Assembly (NCBI GenBank): GCA_033977485.1
Contig: CM066982.1
Coordinates: 11,089,218-11,153,217, forward strand
Origin: Hydrangea macrophylla
Lineage: Eukaryota > Streptophyta > Magnoliopsida > Cornales > Hydrangeaceae
Direction of reading: 5' to 3'
DNA: 64,000 nucleotides
The position numbers were made by a program, and so were the translations under genes. Below are positions 10,112 to 22,674 of the stretch, piece by piece. The number at the start of each line of letters is the position of its first letter. Position 1 is the first letter of the stretch. The notes under the pieces are model-generated. The model had not been told where the DNA came from. It worked only from the letters and a program-made list of their open reading frames with translations, and made no database searches.

Positions 10112-13100
10112 CCAACCTACCTCGGGTGGATTAGGACACGTGTAACACTACCACCAAGGCACGTCCCCGATGGATATAGCAAGCAAGCTTAAACTCTCTT
10201 TAAACTCTTAATAATACTCATTTACATGTAACTAATCCCAAGGGTAAAATGGTCATTTTAAAATTTTTATCAGGTTTTCATCTCAAAAGGTAGCTTTTCA
10301 AATAAGGAACCCAACATTAAAAAATGGCACATGAATACGAACTTCCTAGACCAAGTTATAGTCATTTTTATCATAAATTTGCCTATACTCAAGCACAAAG
10401 AAGGCAGTGAACATTCTGCCAAGAGTTCGCTCAATCAAACTTCTGTAGAACAAGTTCCGCCCAGAGTTGGATCAATCCAACTTTCAGCAAAATACATTTT
10501 GATGCTGCTAAAACTCTAGGTTCCAACTTTAGAAACATTCCCGTCCAACCCAATTTCATAAAACTTAGAAAGAACATTTCAAAATATCACCGTCTATTCT
10601 TAACCTTATGTCAAGTAATATATTCATACAATTTCAATCTTCTGTGAAGCATAAGTAATCGTTTCAATGCCATATAATCCAATCTTTGACATTGTACTTC
10701 CTTCTAACTAGCAAAATTCTCAATGCTAATCAATATAGTTAAGGTCGTTGTCTTCCCAAATCAATTTTTTATTCCTCAAACACATTCACACATACTCTGA
10801 ATCAATAACCAAACCTATTCTACGATTATAAATATTATCAACCTCTCATCTTCTATCATTTCATTTCTTTTCCATAGAGTTTTAACCGTTGCAAGCATCA
10901 GAAATCTCGTTATCACACTTCGTCGGAATATAACCTAGCCTTTAACATAAACTTTTACGTCTAAAAAAATCCCCCGATATCAAATAAAGCAGTCGATCTG
11001 TAACACCATCACGAGTTTATCTCAATACATCTCAGATATTCAATTCATAACATCAATTGTCAAGAGCAGTACTTAAGTTACTTTAAATATCATTACAATC
11101 ATCATCTGCTCTAATCTTCTTCCAAAATCCTCATAATATCCCTTACCTTAATCTTTCATTGATCTTTCTCGGATCTTGGTCAAAAAGTACTGACACATCT
11201 GAGAGTAGTCAACAATTTATTTATTCACTATTTATCACCTATTCTCAACTGTAGCTTCATTCAATCCTGATTCCCAGTACCCCATCTAATTGTTCCGTTT
11301 GTCTTTTCATGATAATGCCAATAACCCCTTCAATATGCTACCCAAAGTGTTAATAATAGTTCAAGCTCTTTTGGTAGTTCAATTATCTTCTACTAAGCAA
11401 GTTATTCAATAAGTCTTCAAATGTTACATTCAAGAATTCATTCACCATCAAAATATTTTCACATTCAATTCAATATCTGGTCATATTTAGATAAACACAT
11501 AAAACTTCTGACAGCTCATTTTCACTATTCGACAAGTTTCAACGATGATCACAATACAAAATAATCATATTACGTCAGAAATTGAATCTTATTTAGTTCC
11601 ATACTCACCTATTACACACTATCATATAACATATATATATACCTAATTAACAATCATGTCATACCCAATACCTACTCAAACATTGAGTACTTCTCAACAT
11701 CATCCCATGTTAACAATATTATATTACCCTTATACCACATTTTCTTGATAAGCATATTTCATTTATAGGAACTTCTAACAACCTCCCCTCAATTAGCCAA
11801 CAAACTCTAACGATCTCACAATATCGAATGACAACATCATATTGACTATCTTGAAATAAAACTCCATTTGACTCAGTACCCAATCACTACACAGTCAACT
11901 CTACAATTCTTGATCTGCGACTCATTCATACCGAGTTGTGCATTCAAAGAACAATACTATAACCACTACTATGGTTTTTTGTTATCCTCACATCATTTAC
12001 TCCTGTTATGCCAGAATATCACGAACTAAGCCAACCTCCCAAGATGCCCAATAGAATACTTCTTTTGGAATCAGAAATACTTGCATTGATTATAGACAAA
12101 TAAATAAATAACCTTACAAATTATCTAATATTCATGGTGACTCAAACATAAGTTAAGAGCTTCTATCTTCTTGTGGTTCTCTCCCCATTGGTAGTTGAAC
12201 GGTTTCTGAGGTAGTCTTCAATATCGAAAAACCTAGACCTTCTTGTCGTTTATTAAAACAGTCTTATTCCTAATGGCTCTGTTAACCACATCCATAATAA
12301 TTACCCCTAAACCCTGTACTCCTATTTAGACAATTCTTCGTAAGGTGCCCAAGTTGCCTACGCTCTAAGCATAGCAGATCATGTAACATACACCCTAATG
12401 TTGAATCTTACTCATTATACAACGCGAATTCACCTTTGGAATACCACTTACCGATGAACTCTCTACATTTGTTCTTTTAAGCCCACCTTGACTTTCACTT
12501 GAACTTTTCCCTAATCTGTTACCCTCTTGTCATTGTCGAGACTCCTTTAGAAACTTTTCTATGACCGGTGGTTTTATTTTTACCTCTTAATTCAGAGTTT
12601 CTTATGCTTTTCCTACTACTCTTACTATAATCTTCACAACTCTTTTTACCCGTTTTATTCTTGATTGCGATATCTGTCTTTCCCGATTCCAATACTACCA
12701 GACAATTAAGCCTGACATCCTTATAATCATTTACATGATTTTAACATAAATAACATGATATGCATGCTAAACAACTTTTAAGCATGCTAAATAAATGTGT
12801 ATGCATAACTTCATAACTACGCATCATTTATGCTTATTACGTGTTGTAATTGTCACTCGTCCCAAAGGCTCTAGCCTATTGCTCTGATACCAAAAATTAT
12901 CACACCCCAACCTGTCTTGGAAAGATTAGGACACGTGTAACAATGCCACCAAGGCACATCCCCAATGGATATAGCATAAAGTAACCTTAAACTCTCTTTA
13001 AACTCTTAATAAAAAAGGGTAAAATGGTCATTTTAAAATTTTTGTCGGGTTTCCATCTCAAAAGGTAGCTTTTCAAATAGGGAACCCAACGTTGAAAACA

Positions 13101-13806
13101 GCGCGTGAATACGAACTTCCTAGACCAATTTATTGCCTATACTCGAGCACAAAGAAGGCAGTGAACATTCTGCCAAGAGTTCTCTCAATCCAACTTCTAC
13201 AGAACAAGTTCTGTCCAGAGTTGGATCAATCTAACTTTCAGCAAAATACATTTTGGTGCTGCTAAAAAAAACTTGTTGCTAAAACTCTAGGTTGCAACTT
13301 TAGAAACATTCCCAAGTCCAACCTGAACTTAGAAAGAACATTTCAAAACATGTCCAAGTGCTTCCAACCATTTGCACAAGGTATCCAAACATGATACAAA
13401 AATCAAAACACATAAATTCATTTCTAGGACCTTTTCAAACTATTTGAGATGTGGTTTAACACTCAAAACCATTTATCCTCACTAGAAATACAAACTTGCA
13501 TTAAACCTCTGCTAGCAACTCACTCTATGTATAAACATCCCAATAAAGACAATCCAAGTTAAATTTACAACATAGTTACCCAATTCTCTCAAATGTTCTT
13601 CCAATCACACATACAGCTTAAACTTAAACATTACAAGGTTTTCAAAACATAAGTTGTTTATACATCTCCAATACAAAAGTACCCTTTGGAACTAAAAACT
13701 TCCAAGCATATGTACATATTCACTTATTCATAACTCTCATGCCCAATCCGTCATGCCGGTCATTTCTTCTCCTCTTTTCGTTCCGTATCTGTGGTGGTTA
13801 TTCGAT
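10112..13806 (-). mobile_element. Decayed Tekay-like Ty3/Gypsy element, minus strand
   Basis: Bases 12898-13318 match 10112-10545 (shared 'ggacacgtgtaaca', 'gcacaaagaaggcagtgaac', 'gagttggatcaatc'), so two LTR copies are present; the left one breaks off at about 10588. The minus-strand initiator-Met primer site TGGTATCAGAGC is at 12881-12892, next to the LTR end. A degenerate gag CCHC knuckle is readable on the minus strand at 12330-12371, with one Cys changed to Arg. The remaining 2.3-kb interior has no open frame. The right LTR is cut at about 13806 by a Tat-like LTR. Confidence 0.6.
12881..12892 (-). other. Primer-binding site (initiator tRNA-Met type)
   Basis: On the minus strand the bases read TGGTATCAGAGC, the standard plant retrotransposon site complementary to initiator tRNA-Met, five bases from the LTR end at 12898. 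Confidence 0.75.
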
Positions 13807-13809
13807 AAC

Positions 13810-16010
13810 TGTAGACACCCCAATTTTGACCGACCGTCGAATTTAGGAGAGTGTCACATCCACGTCCAATGATGATAAGGACCGAAAAGATTCGAAGTAT
13901 TCCAAGCTCTTCAGAAAGTTCTCCAAACGCGATAAAATTTCACAGAAAGAAGAAAATACTAGGTATTTAGGAGAATTCAGGTACAAAACACCATTTTCGG
14001 AAAAGATCTTCAAAAATAAGTTTCTTTAAGAAAAAAAGAAGAAGGAAAAGACCTAAAAAGGGAAGTTCAACAGAAAACGGCGCACGGCAGTATGCCGCGG
14101 CACTCAGTGAGTGTCGTGCGGCACTCTGTGAGTGCCGTGCGGCGTTCAGTGAGTGCCGGCCCGGCATTTACTGAGTACCGCCGATATTTTCTGACTGTCG
14201 TTTGCTTTTAAAGTCCGTATTTTGTGGTACAATACGTATGTGTATGCGGATAAAAACAAAAAACTGATAAAATCAGGTTGACGAAAATACGGCAATCAAT
14301 AATTTGGCGCGGCACTCACTGAGAGCCGCGCGTCAGTCACGGAATGCCGCGACAGCAGTCGAGGAGTGCCGTGACGGCAGCCACGGACTGCCGCGAATAA
14401 CTTTTGAATGCCGCCCTGGGCAGCAGTCTATCTAATTTCAGGAAGTACGTATTGTACCACCAAATGGGATGATTACACCTGTCTTTTACTCCGAATTCAC
14501 TGAGAAAAGCTTGGTAATTTTGTCTATAAAAGAGAGAGGATCTTCCTTAAGGAGGAGACAACACAATTCAAAAAGAGAGATACAACACAATACACAAGGG
14601 AGAGATACAACACAATACATGAGAGATAACCACCACTATACTAACATTTTTTAGAAAGAAAAGAGAGAGTTTGGGAGAACTTGAAGAAGTGTTTGGAAGA
14701 TCTTCATAGGAGAGAAACTTTGAGGATAGTTTGGAGGTGATCTTCTAACCATAAGTTGTCTATTTACATTCTTCCTTTTCTTAAATCTTTAATCCTCAAA
14801 CCTTTTTTATTTTTCTTGGCTCCATTTCTTTAGTTGATCATATTTCCTTCTTGAGACTCTTAGAGATTCTCAATATCTCTCTTGAAATCTCTTGAACATG
14901 ATCTTTTGAATCCCATGTAAGCTTGTGCTTCACATGGGAATCAAAGTTTGATCATCACTCCATTTCATAGGCAAATAGATGGATCCAAGTCCACACTCAT
15001 GACTTGGATCCTCCAAACCTTGATGTTTCATGGAATCCTTTCTATATTCCTTTGAGACTCATGAACATAGTCATGTCCTCATCTCCAATGACCATCAAAT
15101 GGTAGGAGAAAGTGGTTTTGAGTCTAAGCTCATCCCCATGGTTTAGATTCTTTATCTTAAGATTTCATGAAGTCCATTCATACTTCACTTGAAATCTATA
15201 AATATAAAGGTCTTCAGTCTCCAATGACCATCAAATGGTAGGAGAAAGTGGTTTAGTTTAAGTCCAACTTCATGGTTCAATAGTTGGAGTTAACAAATAG
15301 AAGTTGAACTTGACAAATGAAAACAGTGCGTTCATAAACTGTTTTTGATCAAAGATTTTTAGTTCAAAATCTAACCGTCGAAATCAAGTGAAACCAACCG
15401 GAAAGTGTCAACAACATAATGTTCTACCACTGTGATTTTTGTTTTAAGGTGGTTTCATGTCTAAAGTGGTTTGGTTGTCAGTTTTGTAAGGACACTACAC
15501 TCTGTCCAAAGTTTCAGCATAGTAACACTCTTTTGAAATAAGTAAACCAATGCTTTAATAAAGTGTTTGTGACCCAAAATAATTTTTTCTAAGTAGATCA
15601 ATGTGTTAGGAAGTCACCCTAAAAAGAACAAAGCATTTCTGATCTTTTTGCTAGTTTTAGAAAATCGTGCAAGAACTCTGGACAGAAGGTTGTAGAATGT
15701 TGAGTGATGTCTGGTTTTTGTTCAATTCCCGGAGATCCAACCGTTGAAACTTTGATTTCTTTTTTGGGTTAAAAACTAGACACACAGAGGCATCTTGTAT
15801 CCAAAATTCATCAAGATAAAACCATGGGAACCACACTTTTTCATTTTTTAAAGTTATGATCTGCTCTCAGCAATTTCCAGAATTCTGCACTAGTTTTCAT
15901 CAAATCTTATGAGTAATGGCTTAGATGTACTTTCCATGATTAGTCAAGGTTCAAACCATATTTCAATAATGATTAGTTAAGCTTGAATTCAAAGTTTAAA
16001 TGAACCAAAC
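13810..16010 (+). repeat. Tat-like LTR, first part, split by the Athila-like insertion
   Basis: It begins TGTAGACACCCC within the Tekay-like LTR. It has a TATA box (CTATAAAA) at about 14524 followed by a GA-rich leader, then about 1.4 kb without a supported gene that contains a duplicated phrase ('tccaatgaccatcaaatggtaggagaaag', near 15085 and 15220). The Athila-like element interrupts it at 16011 and the U5 side resumes at 24509-24783. The short ORFs are not recognisable proteins. Confidence 0.5.
14079..14400. repeat. GC-rich palindromic word array (GCGGCACTCAGTGAGTGCCG family)
   Basis: Two clusters (14079-14183 and 14308-14396) of variants of CACTCAGTGAGTG and GGCAC/GTGCC words lie in otherwise AT-rich DNA. 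They are self-complementary, irregularly spaced and degenerate. They lie upstream of the TATA box at 14524, so within U3. Confidence 0.75.
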
Positions 16011-17369
16011 TGATGTTGTCAATATCAAGATATAAAAAGTATTCTTTACTTTTCAAAAGATTTGCAGTGTGGAAGTAAAGGTCGAACCCACAGAGATTGA
16101 TTACTACAGCAACTTAATTTTAAAACCTAAGTCTAATTAATTAGGAAAAACGGATTTTGATTTGGATTTAATTAAACTACTAGCAATAAAAGTAATTCTA
16201 AACTATGAAAGCAATTAAAGTTGTTTAAATGATGTTTAAGGGAACCTAGGATTGCAAATCCACCACTAGCTTCATAATAGGAATATTTATGAATTACTTT
16301 AGCTTATTACGTTTGATGAATATGGGGAATTGTAGCTACAAGCCCAATTCCTCCGACAAGAAGATAATCATGGTTCAAGCACCAACATAATCCATCTTCG
16401 GGTAGCACGAATTATTTCACACTAAACTAGGGTTGTGATCTAATCCGTCTAACCTAGGCATGGACTATTCGGATACTTGATAGCACGAATCAATAAAGCA
16501 CCATCACATGTAAACAATCTAAACAAGCACAGCAAGAATAGATCGTTGAGCACATCACAGTCAAAATAGATCTAAGACAAGAATAAATTCTGAAAGCAAT
16601 GGTTTAATCAATGTAAGTACGATTTATTTATAAAAATCCTCTAAACATGTGACTGTCATCCATACATAATAAAACTAAAATAAAAGCATAAATAAAACCC
16701 TATTACTCGTCTAGGGCTTCATTGAAACCCTAGATCTATGATCTAGCCGTCCATGGAAGTAGTAGATAGCAAGAGGTTGATGGAGGAGGCCATGGAAACC
16801 CTTGGTCTTCTTCTTCTTCTCCTTGCTTCCCTCCCTTCAATGGCTGGAAGTATGTATGTATAATATGTATGTATGGGTGTGTAACAATGTCTCCCCCTTT
16901 AATTGTAATAAAATAGAGTATATATAGATTTACAACAAGTTTTGGAAGCCTTTACAACTCGAAACGGACTGAAACTGATGTAATTTACAATCTGGACTTC
17001 ATTCTGCAGTTTCGTTTGCACAGGAGTCTTCAGTATACTGAAATACGCAACATTGGTTTTTACCCATATCGCGCGAGCGCGACAATTGGGCCTTCGCGCG
17101 CGCGGATCGCGCGAGCGATTTTGGGGATCTCGCGCGATCGGATCGCGCGAGCGATTTCTGTTTTTCGCGGGCGCGGCTCGCGCGCGCGACTTGGCTTTTT
17201 CAGCTTCTTTTCTTCTGCTTTTTCACCCTGTTTAGCCTGATATACTTGATTTCTTCCAAAACCTGTCAGAAAATAGAAAACGAAGTAAAAATATACAAAA
17301 ACAGGATAAAAAGGTACTAACAAATGCTCGTTAAGGCGTATAAATAGGATTAGTTCTCTCCCGATCACA
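16011..17369 (-). repeat. 3' LTR of the Athila-like element
   Basis: In plus orientation it starts TGATGTTGTCA and ends CCGATCACA. A minus-strand TATA box (CTATATATAC) lies near 16917-16926. A CGCGCGAGCG word array occupies 17069-17190, upstream of that TATA box, in U3. Confidence 0.88.
17069..17190. repeat. TCGCGCGAGCG word array, left LTR
   Basis: Seven variants of the self-complementary word (TCGCGCGAGCGCG, TCGCGCGATCGG, TCGCGGGCGCGG and so on) lie in about 120 bp of otherwise AT-rich U3. The other LTR has the same array at 24208-24329, with one difference inside a word (GATCGG versus GAGCGG). Confidence 0.88.
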
Positions 17370-17380
17370 CCCCCAAACCT
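17370..17380 (-). other. Polypurine tract of the Athila-like element
   Basis: The minus strand reads AGGTTTGGGGG immediately before the LTR start TGTGATCGG, the position and composition expected for a plus-strand primer. Confidence 0.75.
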
Positions 17381-19569
17381 ACATTTTGCTAGTCCTCGAG
17401 CAAAACTAAAATAAAAACTAACTACTAATAACATACTATTCCATTTTTGCATGGATCACGATTGCATTTAGCGTATGCAACAAGCCTTTTAAACCTCTAG
17501 GTGTCCCTAGTTGGACGAGTGAAGTCTCGTGAGGGTTCTCGTCAACAAGTCACCCACAACCATCTTTATTAACTTATAAATTTAAAAAGTTTTATTCAAA
17601 CGAAAAACAAAACAATCAATACTCCTTAGTATAAAACAATGATTCGAAATAGAATAATGAACAAGAAGAAACGGAATCAAACGTTCACCTACGTCCTGAA
17701 AAACAATCCCAAGTACATGAATCGTATAAATCAATAGAATTTCTCATAAAATTGCACGTGTGTGATATGGTAGTCAAATGAACACGCGCATGTCATAAAC
17801 TTGGAATATAACTCACATAACCATCCAACTATGCTTCGACTACGAATCTCACAATGTCAATTACACTCTAAAATGAAACACTCAGAAACAGGTGTAATTT
17901 TTCTAATATATGTGAGTAAAGGAAATATATTTTCAAAACGAGAATACTCACATATGACTCGAAAAGGACGCATGACACGAAAGAACAGTAGTCTCATGGA
18001 TAGGACGCCAATAATCAAGAGAAATTAATCATTACCATGTTTTAATCCCCCTCCCATCGTTTTCATATCCGAACCATGTTTCCTAGGATCAGATAGGACT
18101 TTTCAAAGGTTGTAATGTGGCTCAGGCAATGAAAAATGATAGAACGGATTAATTGGGTAGGTTTAGAATGGCATTGTAAGGCATGTTAGATTTCTTTCAT
18201 TCTTCTTCTACAAACTTTCATCTTTTCTTTCTCTTCATTCCTTTTCATTCATTTTTCTTCTTTTCTTTCATTTTTTTTTTCAACCTTCCTCTTCTGTATT
18301 ATGTTTCTTTTCCTTTTTCTTTTCTTGCTTCTCAAATGATTATTCATCGAATACCAAGCAACTACCCCAATAGCATCTTATTTTCTTCTTCTCAATCAAC
18401 ACATCGCCTTAATACTACTAAAAGTTGATCACTCTTCCAGTGGTATACTCCAAGTTGATCAAGTTGGAGCTTTTACAGAGGATAATGGTGAACAAAGAAA
18501 AAGAGGCATTGTAACGGCTCAAAGGGGCGAACTAAGGAAATTTTATCTTTTATCGGCCGGTAGTAAACAAAGAAGGCCTAAACTCATTTCCTAGGGTAAT
18601 ACGGTTCTTCAATGTTTACAATGGAAGATTATTTAGCATGGTAACAAATATTTTAACTTGACTATCAACCAAAACAAGAATAATGAGACTAAACAGCGAG
18701 TTAATGCGCTATTTCAATGAAATTCGACAAACACAATATGTATTTATAACCCTCTAAATAGAAAAAGATAGGCTCAAAAGCTCACCGGGTCTAGTCTCCA
18801 CCATGTGTTATCTAGAAATCCGAATCATATTATAGTTCACATCAAACATGTATTCAAATGACTACGTGCAGTGCATAAGTTTGTGTGCAAATTTTTTATA
18901 TAAAACTACGATTCAAACAATACATAACTTAAAACGTCATATCATAACTTCAGCAAATGTTTAATCACATCTTCCCTTGTTTACCATTCTATAACAATTC
19001 AAAATTCTCTAACAAAGAGTATCAAATTGATATTGCAAAAACGTCGGTAACATCGTTTATTTAAACACACTTATTGAAAAATTAATTTTGCATAAAATAA
19101 TGTGCATGTGTGTGCATACCCCCAAACCTAAACCTTTCATTGTCCCTAATGAAACAATAAAACGAAAGAATGGAGAGTACGTAAGGAAAGAACGATAGTA
19201 CCTCGATCTTGACAAGCAAAGAACAGGTAAACACAACGGAATATTGCAATAAAGTTCAATGTACCTGTTAATACTAGATAAACGAAAAGAAACTAACAAA
19301 AATATTAAAAGTAAATGAAATCTAAATACAAAATATAAATCGATACATTAATCGAAGTTAAAATTAAACGAACAACCGAACTAAAACGGAAAAGTATAAA
19401 TGAAAATAACAACGAACTCAATCTAAAATGACCTAATAAACACAAACAGAAAAGGAAAACAAATAAAACAGGTAGGGGGAAACATATAGAAAACAAAAGG
19501 GAAAAACAAGAAAAATGGGGAAATCGCGCGAGCGGTCCGCGCGAGCGGCCCTCGCGCGCGCGAATTCCT

Positions 19570-19613
<44 letters not shown>

Positions 19614-19974
19614 ATCGCGCCAGCGGGACCCCTCGCGCCCGCGATTCCAGGCGCGAGGAGAACCTGAGGGCTCATAAAAGAAAAAGAAAGGAAAAATACT
19701 AAGGCACATTCTCGCGCCAGCGGGCCGCGCGAGCGACGTCTCGCGCGAGCGGGCCGCGCGCGCGAGAATGGTATTTTCCATTTTTTGGTTAAAATTATGT
19801 ATACAATATTAAAATAAATTAATTCTAACCCCCAAACCTGTCCAGAATGTCCAAAACAGACTCAAACAGACTCAAAAACGACCAAAACAAAGAAAACAGA
19901 CGAAATTAAGCTTGGGTTGCCTCCCAAGAAGCGCTAACTTTTACGTCTTCAGCTAGACCGTTCTAGCTCAAGAC
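17381..19974 (-). other. Non-coding 3' internal region of the Athila-like element
   Basis: No open frame resembling polymerase or envelope is seen. Just after the protease stop, the minus strand carries the Athila hallmark 'tcttgggaggcaaccc' (around 19915-19930), which normally follows the integrase. The polymerase region is therefore missing cleanly between protease and this landmark. The stretch also holds a 37-base T run (19572-19608) and a second CGCGCGAGCG word array (19524-19766). Confidence 0.65.
19524..19766. repeat. Second CGCGCGAGCG word array, internal region
   Basis: About nine variants (TCGCGCGAGCGG, TCGCGCCAGCGG, CCGCGCGCGCGAG and similar) occur in two clusters on either side of a T run. 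The word is the same as in this element's LTRs, 1.8 kb away, so it is element-specific. Confidence 0.85.
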
Positions 19975-22674
19975 TTACGGAGGTTGAAAATCAGACTTTG
20001 TACCCCTAAGAATGTCAGGTAGAGCTCGATGGTAAGCAGAAATTACGTCGCTTTGAATTAATTCAATCGACGGTTTATCAGTATGTTCAAATCGATTTCT
20101 TACCTTTCGAGTAGATTCAACATTAGGGTCCGAAGTATTAGGATTCATCCACTCATTATCCTCTATATTATTCCCCGCACTTATATTTATTACGTTCTTA
20201 GGCTCAATATTCCGTTTAACCTCACTACCCTCCACACATAGGTAATCGTCATCTTTAGGAGGTTGATCGACCGCATTAAAAATATTTAATTTTAATTTTA
20301 TATTTCCGAACGACACTTTCATTACCCCTGTTCTACAATTGACACGTGCGTTGGCCGTGGCTAAGAATGGACGACCAAGAATAACAGGAGTGTGTTTCCT
20401 AGCATCTAGCACGGGTTCAGTGTCAAGGACCATAAAATCAACAGGATAAAAACATTGATCAACTTTTACTAGGACGTCTTCGACGATTCCTCTAGGTATT
20501 TTAATAGAACGATCCGCTAATTGTATTGTAGCGGCCGTAGGTTTAAGTTCACCTAGACCTAGTTGTTTATAGACGTGATAGGGTAAAAGGTTAACACTCG
20601 CTCCTAAGTCAAGGAGAGCCCGATGAATGATAGTGTCACCTATGACACATGAAATCGTAGGCGTACCTGGATCCTTATATTTCGGAGGAGCGTGTTGGAA
20701 AATTGAACTTACTTTTTCCGTGAGGAAGACCTTTTTAGGCGTATGACTGCGTATTTTGCGTTTTTGCGTACAAAGGTCTTTTAGACATTTAGCATAAGCG
20801 GGAATTTGTTTTATAGCATCGAGGAAAGGAATATTTATTTTGACTTGTTTAAATACCTCGAGTATATCCTCAACCTTAGACTTTTTATTTGTAAGATTAG
20901 ACGGCTCCTCAACATTAGGTGGATATGGCATTCTCGGAATATAATTCGTTGGGACCGATTCTGTTTCTTTCTTATTTTGGCTCACGTCCTCACCCTTCGT
21001 CGTATTAGAGTTGCTATTCATACCTTTCACATTCTCATTCGGAATTTCTATTACCTCTTCCTCTCGTGTAGTCATCCTAGTTAAGACAGCGTTTACTTGC
21101 TCATTCGACCCCTTAACCTCATATTGTCCCTTAGGGTTTTGAATTGTTTGACTAGGCAACGTCCCCTCGTTTCTACGACTCACTACAGTAGCTAGTTGTC
21201 CCATTTGGGATTCAAGCTTCGCAATGGATTGTGTATGAGAGTGCACTATTTGTGCTTGTGCCTGTACTTGCGTTTCAATTTTATTAAGGGATGCCAACAC
21301 CTTTTCCTCAAAAATGTTACCCCTTGAAGGATTCGAATTAGGATGCGGTTGTTGGTATTGATTAGGTTGAAACTGAGGTCGATATGCATTAGGAAAATTA
21401 GTCGCCTCATTAGGATTATTATTATTATTTTTCCACGAGAAGTTAGGATGGTTTCTCCATGGCGCATCCGGATTATTAGTAGTTGCATTATAATTATTTC
21501 GTGGGTATTGTTGAATAGAATTAATTTGTTGCTCCACGAATTCCGGAAATTGACTTGCCGATGGACATGAAAGTATCGAATGTGAAGGATCAGAACATAA
21601 TGCACAAATTTCACGAGCGGGTGAGGCTGTCGTTTGGTTCATTGTTAAAAGTCGGTCAAGTTTGTTAGATAGTTCTTTTATTTCAATTGATTGACTTGAC
21701 TCGAATTTTACCTCCCTCTTAGGTTGTGGGTATCCCTCAGAACGGACAGACACCGCTTGGTGCATCGAATTCTCGCTTAAAGTTTCAAATATTTTCCAGG
21801 CCTCGTCGGCGCTTTTGTGTAGGAAAGTTCCCGCACAAACGGTATCGACGGTATTCCTAACAGAGGGAATAAGCCCCTCGTAGAAGACCTGAACAAGTTG
21901 CCACTTAGGAACCTGATGATGTGGACACGAACGTAATAATTCTTTAAATTTTTCCCACGTGTCGTAGAGTGATTCCCCATCTTGCATCACAAAGTTTGTT
22001 ATAGATTTTCTTATCTGGTTCGTACGCATAATCGGGAAAAACTTTTGTAAAAATGCGGTGTGTAAGTCTTCCCATGTTCTAATTGTGTTTGGCTCCAAAG
22101 ATTGGAGCCAATATTTAGCTTTGTCCTTTAATGAGAATGGAAAGAGCCGCATTTTTAATTCATCATCAGTAAGATTTTGAATTTTCAAAGTAGAACATAT
22201 ATCTTGAAAATCTCCTAAGTGTTTATATGGATCTTCATTTAAACGGCCATGGAAAGATGGAAGTAGCGAGATGGTAGACGACTTTATCTCAAAGTGAGAT
22301 GCCGTCGCCTCCGGTAATTCAATACATGTTTGTGGCGTGTACGTCGTCGGAATAAAATAATCTTTAAGTGGAGGAGGTGGTGGTATATTAGGATTATTCA
22401 TATTAGCTCCGTTGTTATTTTGGTTGTTGTCGTTATTATTTCCAATGTCTGCCATTTTAATCGGTTCTATGTTATTAAAGCGTGGTTTCTTTAGTTTTTG
22501 AAGAGTACTACGTATTTCAGATTCAAATAAAGACGTTGGTTTCGGTGTCAAATCGTCGTCTATTAAAAACCTTGTTCTAGAAGTTAAGTTTGAAGACTTA
22601 TTAAGTCTTAATGTACGTTCAAGTTCAGAGTCTAAAGGTTGTAATTCCGGTTTATTTGAACGTGTACCTAACAT
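19975..22674 (-). CDS. Athila-like Gag-protease polyprotein (899 aa)
   Basis: Gag forms the retrotransposon particle, and the aspartic protease matures it. The frame starts at 22674 (MLGTRSNK), about 450 bp downstream of the primer site, and is fully open. A retrotransposon gag domain spans roughly residues 125-270 (DPYKHL, KAKYWLQSL, FLQKFFP). A CCHC knuckle (CALCSDPSHSILSC) lies near residue 360. An Asn/Pro-rich linker and a Glu/Lys-rich segment follow. A retropepsin-like protease lies about 685-800, with catalytic DLGASVNLLP and the partner strand VILGRPFL. DLG instead of DTG/DSG is usual for Athila. The ORF stops about 95 residues after the protease and polymerase is absent. The intact frame and near-identical LTRs imply recent activity. 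Confident in family, less so in function in vivo. Confidence 0.9.
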   Translation of the reverse strand: MLGTRSNKPELQPLDSELERTLRLNKSSNLTSRTRFLIDDDLTPKPTSLFESEIRSTLQKLKKPRFNNIEPIKMADIGNNNDNNQNNNGANMNNPNIPPPPPLKDYFIPTTYTPQTCIELPEATASHFEIKSSTISLLPSFHGRLNEDPYKHLGDFQDICSTLKIQNLTDDELKMRLFPFSLKDKAKYWLQSLEPNTIRTWEDLHTAFLQKFFPIMRTNQIRKSITNFVMQDGESLYDTWEKFKELLRSCPHHQVPKWQLVQVFYEGLIPSVRNTVDTVCAGTFLHKSADEAWKIFETLSENSMHQAVSVRSEGYPQPKREVKFESSQSIEIKELSNKLDRLLTMNQTTASPAREICALCSDPSHSILSCPSASQFPEFVEQQINSIQQYPRNNYNATTNNPDAPWRNHPNFSWKNNNNNPNEATNFPNAYRPQFQPNQYQQPHPNSNPSRGNIFEEKVLASLNKIETQVQAQAQIVHSHTQSIAKLESQMGQLATVVSRRNEGTLPSQTIQNPKGQYEVKGSNEQVNAVLTRMTTREEEVIEIPNENVKGMNSNSNTTKGEDVSQNKKETESVPTNYIPRMPYPPNVEEPSNLTNKKSKVEDILEVFKQVKINIPFLDAIKQIPAYAKCLKDLCTQKRKIRSHTPKKVFLTEKVSSIFQHAPPKYKDPGTPTISCVIGDTIIHRALLDLGASVNLLPYHVYKQLGLGELKPTAATIQLADRSIKIPRGIVEDVLVKVDQCFYPVDFMVLDTEPVLDARKHTPVILGRPFLATANARVNCRTGVMKVSFGNIKLKLNIFNAVDQPPKDDDYLCVEGSEVKRNIEPKNVINISAGNNIEDNEWMNPNTSDPNVESTRKVRNRFEHTDKPSIELIQSDVISAYHRALPDILRGTKSDFQPP

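Noticed and set aside
21246..21614. ORFs on either strand within the Athila gag-protease region
   Set aside because: They are overlapping shadows of the 899-codon frame, which has clear domains.
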